Origin: an uncultured Collinsella sp.
GTDB lineage: Bacteria > Actinomycetota > Coriobacteriia > Coriobacteriales > Coriobacteriaceae
Assembly (NCBI GenBank): GCA_905213265.1
Contig: CAJMHR010000006.1
Coordinates: 3,176-67,175 of the forward strand
DNA: 64,000 nucleotides
Direction of reading: 5' to 3'
Shown here: in pieces, positions 33,808-42,533 of the stretch
Numbering within the stretch: the stretch's first letter is position 1
Layout: each line of letters begins with the position of its first letter
Position numbers and translations under genes: made by a program
The notes under the pieces: model-generated
What the model was told of the DNA's origin: nothing
The model's database searches: none
Seen by the model: only the letters and a program-made list of their open reading frames with translations

Positions 33808-34275
33808 TTAGTCTAGGTCAATAAACTTGGTACTTATGATCTTGCCGTCTTTTACTAGCATTCTAGCCATGGTGGGACCTCGGGTGCCTCTGGGGTAGCT
33901 GGCGCTGCCCGGGTTGAGGACTAAGCAGCGGCCCACTTGGGCTTCTTTGGTTACGTGGGTGTGGCCGTTGATGGCTACGTCTACGGATCCCACCGGAAGG
34001 TCTTCGCGGTAGTGGGCTACGGCGAATTTGAGGCCTTCGTAGGTAAAGAGTGCAAGACGGTCTACATCGGGGCCGTAGTCGCGGTAGTAATCGTTGTTGC
34101 CCAGTACGGCCCGCACGGGGGCGATGGTGCATAGGTGCTCGTAGTCCATCTCGGACGTGAGGTCGCCGGCGTGGATGATCAGGTCTGCGCCCTCAAGCTC
34201 ATCCAAGAGCGCAGGCGATAAATAGCCGTGGGTGTCCGAGATGATGTCGATGCGCTTGGCGCTTGCACTGTTCAT
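33808..34275 (-). CDS. YfcE-like metallophosphoesterase
   Basis: A 155-residue phosphodiesterase of the calcineurin-like group with dimetal ligands in DIISDTHG, HAGDLTSE, LGNNDYY and NGHTHV. It is short, as in YfcE/MJ0936 proteins, which cleave cyclic or model phosphodiesters. The natural substrate is unknown. Terminators lie on both sides, so it is monocistronic. Confidence 0.87.
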   Translation of the reverse strand: MNSASAKRIDIISDTHGYLSPALLDELEGADLIIHAGDLTSEMDYEHLCTIAPVRAVLGNNDYYRDYGPDVDRLALFTYEGLKFAVAHYREDLPVGSVDVAINGHTHVTKEAQVGRCLVLNPGSASYPRGTRGPTMARMLVKDGKIISTKFIDLD

Positions 34276-34314
34276 GGGATCCCTTCCGCAAAAAACGATT
34301 CGGCAGATACATAC

Positions 34315-34365
34315 AAAAAAGGCCCCACGGCTCCGCAGACGATGGGTCTACAGGGCTGCGGGGCC
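34315..34365 (-). terminator. Terminator of the first LytTR operon
   Basis: On the minus strand GGCCCCGCAG..GTGGGGCC forms a stem with an inner hairpin, followed by TTTTTT (plus 34315-34320). It lies just after the response-regulator stop codon. Confidence 0.75.
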
Positions 34366-34371
34366 AGTGTG

Positions 34372-35088
34372 CTAGAGACTCAGGGCCTTCTTAAGCGGCA
34401 CGACGCGGCGGCGCGAAACCGGCACGCGTTCGTCGACGCCCGTAATGCCCAGCTGGATGGCACCCGAGGGCACCGTCTCGACGTCCGTGACGCACGCCAA
34501 GTTGACGATATAGCGGCGGTGAACACGGAAGAAGCCAAAGTCGCAGAGCTTGGCCTCGAACTGCGCCAGCGAGGTCGTCGACAAAAAGCGATCATCGACG
34601 GTATAGATGCAGGAGTAATCGTCCTTGGCCATGATAAAGCGAATGTCGTCCACGGGAATGAGCACCTTGCGGCCGCCCTTTTCCACCGGGATACGCTCGA
34701 TGGTCACCTTGCTGTCCGTAACCGGCTTGGCGCGCTGCATGACCTTCTCGATCGCGCGATCCAAGCGAGCTTCCTCGACCGGCTTCATCAGATAATCGAC
34801 GGCATCCACGTCGAATGCCTCGACCGCATGGTCGCTATACGCAGTCACAAACACGATCGCCGGCGGATTTTTGAGCTTATGCAGCGCCTCGGCAAGTTGC
34901 AGGCCCGAGGCACCGGGCATCGAGATATCGAGAAACACGACATCCACGCGACTTTCCATAAGCATCTCGATGGCGGAGCGGACGCTCGACGCCTCCGTAA
35001 TCGTGCCGATCTTGCCCGTTTGCTCGAGCAGGAAGCGAAGCTCCGAGCGAGCCGGCGCCTCATCATCCACAATCATCGCACGCAGCAT
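34372..35088 (-). CDS. LytTR-family response regulator (system 1)
   Basis: A 238-residue regulator. Receiver domain 1-120 with the acidic pair DDE (8-10), phospho-acceptor Asp54 (VFLDISMPG), Thr in FVTAYS and Lys in MKPVEE. LytTR DNA-binding domain about 135-238 (IRFIMAKDDYSCIYT, FFRVHRRYIVNLACV). The ATG at 35088 is the first true ATG, with AAAGG upstream. It is 72 bp downstream of its sensor kinase and probably shares the message with the kinase and glycosyltransferase genes. It is paralogous to the regulator at 40258. Confidence 0.92.
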   Translation of the reverse strand: MLRAMIVDDEAPARSELRFLLEQTGKIGTITEASSVRSAIEMLMESRVDVVFLDISMPGASGLQLAEALHKLKNPPAIVFVTAYSDHAVEAFDVDAVDYLMKPVEEARLDRAIEKVMQRAKPVTDSKVTIERIPVEKGGRKVLIPVDDIRFIMAKDDYSCIYTVDDRFLSTTSLAQFEAKLCDFGFFRVHRRYIVNLACVTDVETVPSGAIQLGITGVDERVPVSRRRVVPLKKALSL

Positions 35089-35160
35089 AGGGATAAAACC
35101 TTTCGTCAACTAACTACGCCGGGCATCCGTCGCATGACGTTGAACCCGTAGCCTTTTATT

Positions 35161-36504
35161 TTACTCTTGAATGTCAAAGATGCTCTCTGACAAATCAAGA
35201 TGAAGGAGCACTTTGGTGCCCTTGCCCGGCGCCGATTCGACACGCGTATAGGAGTGCGGCCCATAAAAGCGATGGATGCGCTCCGAAATATTGTGCATGG
35301 CCACGCCGGCGCCGCCACCTTGGGGAGAGCTGGCGTCGGGACGGGCAGAGCGCTCGTCAAACAGTCTGGCGGCGGTACCCTCATCCATGCCCACGCCATT
35401 ATCGGCCACGGCAATCAAGATTGCATCCTCGCCGTCTTGGTGAACGGTCACGTCGATCCTCAGGGCGTCGTCATCGCCCATACCATGACGCACGGCGTTC
35501 TCGACAATCGGCTGGATCACGAACGCCGGCACCAGCGTATCTTCCACGTCCTCGGACACATCGAACGTCGCAAGCACGCGGTCCTCGCCAAAGCGGGCCT
35601 TCTCAAAGGTAAGGTAGCGCTTGGTCTGTGCGACCTCGCGCGAGACCGGAATGAGCGATCCCGAGTTGTCGAGCGTGGCGCGATAGAACGATGAGAACTC
35701 ACGAAGCAGTTCGCGGGCCCGCAGCGGGTCGGTGCGCGTAAACGATGCAATGGTGTTCAGCGTGTTGAACAGGAAGTGCGGGTTAATCTGCGCCTGCAGC
35801 GCACGCACCTCGGCGCGCGCCGTGAGTTCCTTTTGCACCTCGAGCTCGTGGATGGCGAGCTGCGTGGACAAGATCTCGGCAAAGCCCGAGGCAAGCGCGT
35901 ACTGGGTACGGTCGACGGCGCGCGGGGTCTTATAGTAGAACTTGAGCGTGCCGACGGTACGATCGCCCACCTTGATGGGGGCGATAATGCCGGCGGGGAC
36001 TTGGTTGTGCGAGCCATCCGAGCCCACGACATCCACCATACGGTTGAACGACTGCACGATGCCATGTTCGATAACGTAGCGCGTGGCAAGCGTGTGGATG
36101 GGAGAATCTGGCAGTAGTTTTTTCTCAAGCTCGCCCGCGCAGGCAAGCACGTTGCCCTCGTCGGTGATGGCCACCGTCATGGCACGCGTCTCGGGCAAAA
36201 TGCGCTGGCACACCAAACGCGCCGACTCCTGCGTCAGACCGCCCTTAATGTCCTCGAGCATGGCCGAGGCCACCGAGAGCGTCTCCTCGGTGTACTGGGA
36301 GCGCACCGAATCGGGATTGAGCGTCAAAAAGATAAAGATGCACAGAAAGATGCACAGCAGCGCGCAGGCAATCACCGTGGCGATCGGCTCGATACCGGTC
36401 ACCAAGGCAAAAATAAAGTACACCAGCACGCAAATGGCGCAGGCAACGGCAATGATGCGAAAGATTGATATTGAACTATCGCGCTGGGCGCGGCGGTCGA
36501 TCAT
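35161..36504 (-). CDS. LytS-type sensor histidine kinase (system 1)
   Basis: A 447-residue kinase. Two membrane segments (residues about 13-60) precede a GAF-like sensor region (about 80-190) and a His_kinase domain with the phospho-acceptor His243 in QINPHFLFNTLN. The ATPase core follows, with PAFVIQPIVENAVRHG (N box) and ADNGVGMD and GGGAGVAMHN (G boxes). Its ATG overlaps the stop of the upstream glycosyltransferase (ATGA), so the two are translationally coupled. LytS/LytTR systems often respond to envelope state or extracellular metabolites; the signal here is unknown. Confidence 0.91.
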   Translation of the reverse strand: MIDRRAQRDSSISIFRIIAVACAICVLVYFIFALVTGIEPIATVIACALLCIFLCIFIFLTLNPDSVRSQYTEETLSVASAMLEDIKGGLTQESARLVCQRILPETRAMTVAITDEGNVLACAGELEKKLLPDSPIHTLATRYVIEHGIVQSFNRMVDVVGSDGSHNQVPAGIIAPIKVGDRTVGTLKFYYKTPRAVDRTQYALASGFAEILSTQLAIHELEVQKELTARAEVRALQAQINPHFLFNTLNTIASFTRTDPLRARELLREFSSFYRATLDNSGSLIPVSREVAQTKRYLTFEKARFGEDRVLATFDVSEDVEDTLVPAFVIQPIVENAVRHGMGDDDALRIDVTVHQDGEDAILIAVADNGVGMDEGTAARLFDERSARPDASSPQGGGAGVAMHNISERIHRFYGPHSYTRVESAPGKGTKVLLHLDLSESIFDIQE

Positions 36505-37688
36505 TCGGCCCCCTCCAGGATACTGATCAGTTGTGCGTCACACCAAAGCCCGTCCATGATCTTGGGCCAAAAGCTCTGGAAACGCAGGTAGCTTGCAGCG
36601 TTTTGGCGCGCATAGGCCTTTGCCTCGCCGATACCATGGCGCCAGATGCGCAGGTAGCCCTCATGCTCGCGGGTAAACACGCTGCGGACCATAGCGGTCT
36701 TGCGCACGCGGTCGTCGAGCTCGCGCGAAATCCACGGACCCGGGTAGGGCATGAGTGATGCCGCCGTAACGGGAATGAGCTCCTTTTGATGCGCGGCGAA
36801 TGTCAACTTGGCCCGTTCGTAGTACCAACGGTATACATCCTGCATAAAGCGCGGTGAGCGCTTTTCGGACTCCGGAGGCAGATGGCGCACGGTCCACTCG
36901 TTATCGAACCACACGTCGTAGCCAAACATGCGCATGTTAAAGAGGTAATCCAAGTCCTCGCCGCGGGTGATAAACGGGTCAAAGGCCACACGCGTAAAGG
37001 CGCGGGCGTGCAGGGCCATCAGGCCGCCGCACACGTAGTTGGAGCGCGAGATGCGGGTGCCCGAGAGCGCCTTTTTCATCCAACGGTTGAACTCGATGCG
37101 CTTGGTCCACCAACGATGGCAGATGCCCGCCTTGTCCGTGGGAGCCAGCGGCGACCCGTCGCGATCGTAGAAATAGCCGCTCTTGACCAAGATCGGCAAG
37201 CCCTGACGCGTCTGCTGCCCCAACGCATAGGTCGCGCGCTTCATAAAGTCGGCGTCGATGACAGTCTCATCGTCATCCAAAAAGATAACCGCGTCATGCC
37301 CCAGCACAGCGGCACAGGCTAGCCCCATGTTGCGGATGGCACCGTAGCCTCGCAGGCTCACGCACTCGCCCGAACCCTTGGGCGCGATCTGAGCAACCCG
37401 GTCTGCGATGCGCGAGGCCTGGGTGTTGGTGACAACGGTGACCTTGAGCGTGGGATGCGCGTCGACAATCTCGTGCACGCGCAGTGACACATCGGCTGTG
37501 GCAGAAACGGGACAGACCACCAAAAGGATGATGCGCGGGATGTCACGTACCTGCTCAAGCGAGGCCAGGCAGCGGTCGAGTTCGGGATTGTCGGCGTTGA
37601 GTCGCGTCGAATGGTCATAGGTGCCAGGGGCGTTTGCGCAAGCGTCATCGCCCGCCCAATACGTTGGAATCACGACTGTGGCGTTCAT
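36501..37688 (-). CDS. Family 2 glycosyltransferase
   Basis: A 395-residue protein with an N-terminal GT-A fold: VVIPTYWAGD, RNMGLACA, then the metal-binding FLDDDETV (residues about 135-142). A later ITRGEDLDYLFNMRMFGYDVWFDN matches the acceptor-side ED motif of GT2 enzymes. There are no clear membrane helices. The product is unknown, possibly a cell-surface glycan. It is the first gene of a GT-kinase-regulator operon with a 4-nt overlap to the kinase, which suggests the two-component system and the transferase serve the same envelope function. Confidence 0.82.
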   Translation of the reverse strand: MNATVVIPTYWAGDDACANAPGTYDHSTRLNADNPELDRCLASLEQVRDIPRIILLVVCPVSATADVSLRVHEIVDAHPTLKVTVVTNTQASRIADRVAQIAPKGSGECVSLRGYGAIRNMGLACAAVLGHDAVIFLDDDETVIDADFMKRATYALGQQTRQGLPILVKSGYFYDRDGSPLAPTDKAGICHRWWTKRIEFNRWMKKALSGTRISRSNYVCGGLMALHARAFTRVAFDPFITRGEDLDYLFNMRMFGYDVWFDNEWTVRHLPPESEKRSPRFMQDVYRWYYERAKLTFAAHQKELIPVTAASLMPYPGPWISRELDDRVRKTAMVRSVFTREHEGYLRIWRHGIGEAKAYARQNAASYLRFQSFWPKIMDGLWCDAQLISILEGAE

Positions 37689-37710
37689 GCCTTACCCTCC
37701 CTGCAACACA

Positions 37711-37744
37711 AAAACGGGACGCCGCCAAACACAGGCGACGCCCC
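37711..37744 (-). terminator. Terminator between the MFS and glycosyltransferase genes
   Basis: On the minus strand an 11-bp stem with two G-U pairs around a 7-nt loop, followed by GTTTTTG. It is about 115 bp after the MFS stop codon. Confidence 0.7.
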
Positions 37745-37859
37745 GCGACCTAGCTGATTCCATCATACCCACTTGGGCAAATCATTGCTCGCAAGTCGCA
37801 ATGTTTATTGCGGATAACCCCAAAAGAGTACCGTGGACAGGCACAATAGCCGCTCGCTC

Positions 37860-39119
37860 CTATGCGGCATGCTCTGCCGCCCGAATCATGCGGGACAGGC
37901 GGACCAGCAGCATAAAGCCAACAATCAGCAGCACGCCAATGGAAAGGACGCCCAGCGACGGGTTGCCGGTCAGCGAGGTGACGACCGACACCAGGAAGGT
38001 GCCCATAACGCTTGCATAACGACCAAAGATGTCAAAGAAGCCGTAGTACTCGTTGGACTTTTCCTTGGGGATAATGCGGCCAAAGTAGCTACGGCTGAGC
38101 GCCTGCACGCCGCCCTGGAACAGGCCGACCATAATGGCAAGCACCCAGAATTCGAAGGCGGTCTTTAGGAAGAACGCGGCAAACAGCACAATGCCCATGT
38201 AGGCGGCGACGGCCACCAGGATCATGTTGAGCGTGCCCACGCGTCCGGCGAGCTTGCCGTAGATGATGGCAGACGGAAAAGCAACAAACTGCGTAACGAG
38301 CAGCGCCAGCACCAACTGCGTCGAATCGATGCCCAAAGCCGAGCCGTAGCTGGTTGCCATGGAAATGACCGTGTGCACGCCGTCGATGTAGAAGAAGAAC
38401 GCGACCATGTAGACCAGCACGGTCTTGTTGTGGGCGATCTCGCGCATGGTGTGTCCGACCTCGGAGAACACACCGCCCACGATGTGGCCGATGGTGTCCT
38501 CGGGACCGCGCTCGCGACCGTACTTTTGCTTATAGGTGCGAATGAGCGGCAGAGTAAAGATGAGCCACCAGGCACCAGTGATGATAAACGACAGACGCGT
38601 TGCCAGCATGGTGGGGACGCCAAGAGCGGGGCCACCCATGATGAGCGCCAGGCAGATGACGAACGGCACGGTGGAACCGATGTAGCCCCAGGCATAACCC
38701 GAGCTGGACACGGCGTCCATGCGCTCGTCGGTGGTAACGTCGGGCAGCATGGCGTCGTAGAACGTCATAGAAGAGTTAAGGCCGATGGTGCACAGCACGT
38801 ACACGGTCAAAAATGCCATGGCGGACATTGGGATAGCCTGCGCCAGGCAAAGAACCAGGCCCGTGAGGAAAAAGCCCAAGAAGAACTTGATTTTGTTGCC
38901 GGCGTAGTCGGCAAGTGCGCCCAGAATGGGCATGAGCATGGCGATGACCAGCGAGGCGATCGTCTGTGCATTGCCCCAGGCGACCACCAGGTCGGCCGAG
39001 GAAGCGCCGGTATTGATGGCGTTAAAGTAAATGGGCACCACCGAGGTATTGAGCAGCACGAGGGCCGAATTGCCCACATCATACATAACCCAGTTACGCT
39101 CGAGCTTGGTGTATTTCAT
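37860..39119 (-). CDS. MFS transporter, UMF1 (Atg22-like) family
   Basis: A 419-residue membrane protein with about twelve hydrophobic segments. The N-terminus MKYTKLERNWVMYDVGNSALVLLNTSVVPIYF is typical of the UMF1/Atg22 group (W..YDxxNSA), as is the loop ADYAGNKIKFF. FYDAMLPDVTTDERMDAVSSSGYAWGYIGS is the conserved central region. Fungal relatives export amino acids from the vacuole, and the bacterial substrates are mostly unknown. It lies 101 bp downstream of the phospholipase-like gene. Confidence 0.85.
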   Translation of the reverse strand: MKYTKLERNWVMYDVGNSALVLLNTSVVPIYFNAINTGASSADLVVAWGNAQTIASLVIAMLMPILGALADYAGNKIKFFLGFFLTGLVLCLAQAIPMSAMAFLTVYVLCTIGLNSSMTFYDAMLPDVTTDERMDAVSSSGYAWGYIGSTVPFVICLALIMGGPALGVPTMLATRLSFIITGAWWLIFTLPLIRTYKQKYGRERGPEDTIGHIVGGVFSEVGHTMREIAHNKTVLVYMVAFFFYIDGVHTVISMATSYGSALGIDSTQLVLALLVTQFVAFPSAIIYGKLAGRVGTLNMILVAVAAYMGIVLFAAFFLKTAFEFWVLAIMVGLFQGGVQALSRSYFGRIIPKEKSNEYYGFFDIFGRYASVMGTFLVSVVTSLTGNPSLGVLSIGVLLIVGFMLLVRLSRMIRAAEHAA

Positions 39120-39220
39120 GGACAGGGACCCTTCGTATTTGCCCGATATGCAGTTAGTTCATCGTACCCCAATTGTCCAGAAGCACCGGTAAGGATTCGG
39201 CAAAGGGACACGCACGGGCC

Positions 39221-40165
39221 CTATTCCTCGCGGTCGAACTCCTCATCGGCATTGAGCACGCGACCGCTGTAGTTGACGTGACTGGTCACGGCATCCATGT
39301 CACCGGTCTCGATAAAACGTGCGACCGTGCACTCGTAATCGACCAGCGCGCGATCAAAGACCTCGGGGAAACTCTCGTTCGAGACCTCGTCGGTAAAGGG
39401 ATTCTTCCATGTCAGATGGCCCAGGTTACCGGTGCGCTCGGGCAGCTCCGTCGTCACGCGATGGGCAAGGCCGTCGAGCAGCGAGTAATCGTGCACCAAG
39501 CCCTCAACCAGCGAGATCGCGCGCGTCTTTGCGGAGCCGGCCGGCTCAATCGCGCGGTAAAGTCGCTGCATATTGGCAACGGCAGCACCGTACTCCCCCG
39601 CCGGAATGTCAATGCCGTACACGCGTCCGGCAACATAGCTCATCAGCACGCCGGCCACGCGATTGATGCGATCGGTGGTGACGATCTCGCCCGCTGGCGG
39701 GTAATCGTCAACCGTAGCGCCATCGCGTTTAAGCTGCAGCATCAGCACATCCAGGTCGCTCTCGATCACGGCATGGACCTGACTGCTCGAATCCTCAAGC
39801 TCTGAATCGGACTCGACAATGCCAAACTGCTGCTCATAGACAAAGGGATGGGCGTTGCGGTCGAGCACGTAATGAGACAGCAGGCCCAGCGCAAAGGCAC
39901 GACCCAAGCTGGCGTCGCGCGGCAGCAGATGCGACACGCCGTCGCGCAGGCACGCGAACTGGCGAGACATGCGCGACCGATGCATGACCTGCGCCAGCAG
40001 CGTGCAGTCGGAAACACGCGGTGTCAGAATGTGAAAGAAGAACGGGTCGGGGCCTTGGTTGCCCAAGATAAAGGCAATGCGCTCTTCATCGGACGTGATG
40101 ACGCCCTGCGGAAGACGGTCGATGCTTTCCTCGCCAAACAGATGATGGGTGATAAGCGCGGGCAT
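39221..40165 (-). CDS. Zinc-dependent phospholipase C-like protein
   Basis: A 314-residue protein of the S1-P1/PLC-like helical fold. The start is MPALITHHLFGEE. The conserved metal-binding residues include His in THH, Asp in GNQGPDPFFFH and the helix GLLSHYVLDRNAHPFVYEQ. There is no signal peptide, which is usual for this cytoplasmic subgroup of unknown function. AAAGGA precedes the ATG at 40165; ten upstream codons in frame are less likely. Confidence 0.72.
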   Translation of the reverse strand: MPALITHHLFGEESIDRLPQGVITSDEERIAFILGNQGPDPFFFHILTPRVSDCTLLAQVMHRSRMSRQFACLRDGVSHLLPRDASLGRAFALGLLSHYVLDRNAHPFVYEQQFGIVESDSELEDSSSQVHAVIESDLDVLMLQLKRDGATVDDYPPAGEIVTTDRINRVAGVLMSYVAGRVYGIDIPAGEYGAAVANMQRLYRAIEPAGSAKTRAISLVEGLVHDYSLLDGLAHRVTTELPERTGNLGHLTWKNPFTDEVSNESFPEVFDRALVDYECTVARFIETGDMDAVTSHVNYSGRVLNADEEFDREE

Positions 40166-40257
40166 AATGATCCTTTCGATTTCATTCGATGCCACCCATT
40201 ATGCCCACCGCGCGCCCATGCCAAACCTGCGATGGTAAACGACGGCACGCAGACCGT

Positions 40258-40992
40258 CTACGCAAGCCCCAAGTGTGCTTTAACCTCGGCAGCGCGACGG
40301 CGGGACACGGGCACCGTCGAGGTTACGCGATCGAGCCTGAGCTCCATAAGACCCGTGGAACCGATCTCGACATTGTGCACGTCTTCCAAATTGACCAGAT
40401 AGCTGCGGTGGACACGGATAAAGCCCTCGGAGGCCAGGTGCCGCTCGAGCGAGGAAATCGACTCATTGATCAGGTATGTTCCCTCGGCGCAGACGGCGTT
40501 GCAAAAATCGGCACGCGCCTCAAAGTAGCAGACATCCGCCACGGGAATGAACACCTTTTTGCCCCCGCGGTCCACCGTCAGACGCAAAGGCTGGCGCGGA
40601 GCATGGATAACACGACGGGCACCCAAGGCTGCCTCGATCTTGTCGAGTGCCTTTGACAGGCGTGCGTCCTCGACCGGTTTGACGATGTAATCGACGGCAT
40701 CGAGGTTATAGGCATCGGCCGCATACTCGGCAAACGCCGTCACAAACACAACCACCGGCGGCGTCTTTAGGTTCTGCAGCGTCTCGGCAAGCTCAATTCC
40801 CGAGCGACCGGGCATGGTAATGTCTAAAAACAGCACGTCGGGCTTGTTCGACAGAATCGACTCCACGGCTTCGGTGACATTACCCGCCTCGGCAATCTGG
40901 CCCACACGCGCATCCTTTTCCAGCAGATAGCGTAGCTCAGCCCTAATTGGGGGCTCGTCATCAACCACCAAGATGTTCCAGCCTTCGGACAT
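40258..40992 (-). CDS. LytTR-family response regulator (system 2)
   Basis: A 244-residue regulator. Receiver domain with DDE (11-13), phospho-acceptor Asp57 (LFLDITMPG), FVTAFAEYA and VKPVED. LytTR domain about 140-244 (VCYFEARADFCNAVC, IRVHRSYLVNLEDV). The start at 40992 is selected by the GAGGGGAAG site. It lies 38 bp behind its kinase. The layout is the same as in the system at 34372-36504, which indicates duplication and divergence. Confidence 0.92.
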   Translation of the reverse strand: MSEGWNILVVDDEPPIRAELRYLLEKDARVGQIAEAGNVTEAVESILSNKPDVLFLDITMPGRSGIELAETLQNLKTPPVVVFVTAFAEYAADAYNLDAVDYIVKPVEDARLSKALDKIEAALGARRVIHAPRQPLRLTVDRGGKKVFIPVADVCYFEARADFCNAVCAEGTYLINESISSLERHLASEGFIRVHRSYLVNLEDVHNVEIGSTGLMELRLDRVTSTVPVSRRRAAEVKAHLGLA

Positions 40993-41030
40993 ATGTGCTT
41001 CCCCTCTTTTTCTCTCAATCAAACCGCGTG

Positions 41031-42422
41031 CTACGCCGTCAACGGCGCCGGCTCATGCGGCTCGCCGTTCAGCTCGACGATGACCTGCGTTCCCACGCCC
41101 TCCTGGGACTTCACGCGCATGCCGGAATCTTCTCCGTAAAAGAAATGGATGCGCTGAAGTACGTTAAGGAGCGCCAAGCCGCAGCCTCGTTTGATGGAGC
41201 CGTCGGCGGTAATGCTCTCGGGCTCCTCCAGGCGATGCTGCTCAAACAGATGTGCGCAGACTTCTTCGCTCATACCGATGCCGTCGTCCTCGACGATGAT
41301 CTCCAAACCGTCATCGGTCTCGAAAGCCCTAACATGAATAGAAAGCGGCTCGGTCTCGCGCTGCGCGTGCTTGATGCAGTTTTCGAGCAACGGCTGCAAG
41401 ATAAACGGCGGCACCAGGCTGTCGCGCACCTCAAAGTCGATGTTGACCGAAACGCGCAGACGGCCGTCGCCATACCGGGCCTGCATAAGATTGATATAGC
41501 GAGTGCCCTGTTCCACCTCGTGCTCGAGCGTGGTGAGCGTATCGGAATCAGAAAGCGTCTGACGATAGTAGTTGGAGAAGTCGATCAGCAGCGATCGCGC
41601 CTTGTCGGGCTCGGTTCGAACGAGCGACACGATCGTGCTAATGGTATTGAATAGAAAATGAGGATCGACCTGCGATTGCAAGGCGCGCAGCTCCACGCGG
41701 GCCGTAAGCTCGTCCTGGCGCTCGAGCTCAAAGCTCGCAAGCTGCGTGGAAATGAGGTCGGCAAAGCCCGAGGCAAGCGCCGTCTGGCGCATATCGATGC
41801 TGCTCAGACGGGGATAATACAGCTCGAGCGTGCCCACGCAATGCCCGCGCACGGTAAGCGGTGCGACAATACCGGCGCGCAGGCGCGGAAAGTAGCCACC
41901 TGTCTCGGTCGAGGCATCGCGCGAGAACACGCTTTGCTCACCGCTGTTGATCACGTTGAGCGTAGTCCGCAGCACCACCGGGGTGCCCGCGGGGCATTTT
42001 GCCGAGTCCTCGCCCCAGCTTGCCAACACCTGCTTGCCGTCGGTAAAGCAGATGGTAGAGGCGATAGTTTCGGACAGGATGATCTTAGAGGCGCCCAGGG
42101 CCGCTTCGGGCGTAAGGCCGCGCGACGTGTAGGCGAATATTTTTGATGCGATGGCGAGCGTACGGTCGGTTGCGCTCGATGTGAGGTCGTCGGGGACCAC
42201 AAAGACATACGAGAAAAAGAAGCACAGCATGACCAGGCCGGCAATAACGACAACGCCCGGAACGGGATTGGGATTATCGGTTAAATCCCAGATAAGCAGC
42301 AGGATAAGCGCCGGAACGACAATACCGAGCAGGATGGCCTGAACCACATGCTGGGCCGTACGAAAGACCTTGGTAGAGTTGTAGCTCTTGCCCAGAATCA
42401 GCCTGTTTAAATCCACCGTCAT
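41031..42422 (-). CDS. LytS-type sensor histidine kinase (system 2)
   Basis: A 463-residue kinase with two membrane segments (about 25-75), a sensor region (about 90-205) and a His_kinase domain whose box reads QVDPHFLFNT with His255, the usual Asn being Asp. The ATPase core follows (PPFILQPLLENCIKHA, EDDGIGMSEE, GCGLALLNVL). The start is uncertain: ATG 42422 abuts a GAGGGG stretch, and the GTG two codons later (42416) has better spacing. A terminator lies between it and the upstream amidohydrolase gene, so the system has its own promoter. Confidence 0.88.
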   Translation of the reverse strand: MTVDLNRLILGKSYNSTKVFRTAQHVVQAILLGIVVPALILLLIWDLTDNPNPVPGVVVIAGLVMLCFFFSYVFVVPDDLTSSATDRTLAIASKIFAYTSRGLTPEAALGASKIILSETIASTICFTDGKQVLASWGEDSAKCPAGTPVVLRTTLNVINSGEQSVFSRDASTETGGYFPRLRAGIVAPLTVRGHCVGTLELYYPRLSSIDMRQTALASGFADLISTQLASFELERQDELTARVELRALQSQVDPHFLFNTISTIVSLVRTEPDKARSLLIDFSNYYRQTLSDSDTLTTLEHEVEQGTRYINLMQARYGDGRLRVSVNIDFEVRDSLVPPFILQPLLENCIKHAQRETEPLSIHVRAFETDDGLEIIVEDDGIGMSEEVCAHLFEQHRLEEPESITADGSIKRGCGLALLNVLQRIHFFYGEDSGMRVKSQEGVGTQVIVELNGEPHEPAPLTA

Positions 42423-42453
42423 CCCCTCTTGTCCGTAGCACCCATAGCAATAA

Positions 42454-42475
42454 AGAGGGCCGCAAGCGACCCTCT
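42454..42475 (-). terminator. Terminator of the permease-amidohydrolase unit
   Basis: The minus strand forms AGAGGGUCG-CUUG-CGGCCCUCU followed by UUAUU. The single G-U pair would be an A-C mismatch on the plus strand, so the hairpin favours minus-strand termination. Confidence 0.65.
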
Positions 42476-42533
42476 CCATTGCATTATGCAATCAAAAACT
42501 GTGTTTTACATCAAGCCATCGACAAACGGTATC

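Noticed and set aside
42423..42491. Longer N-terminus of the second sensor kinase starting at 42491 or 42479
   Set aside because: It would read through the terminator hairpin at 42454-42475 and lacks ribosome-binding sites; the Cys-rich extension does not look like a sensor segment.
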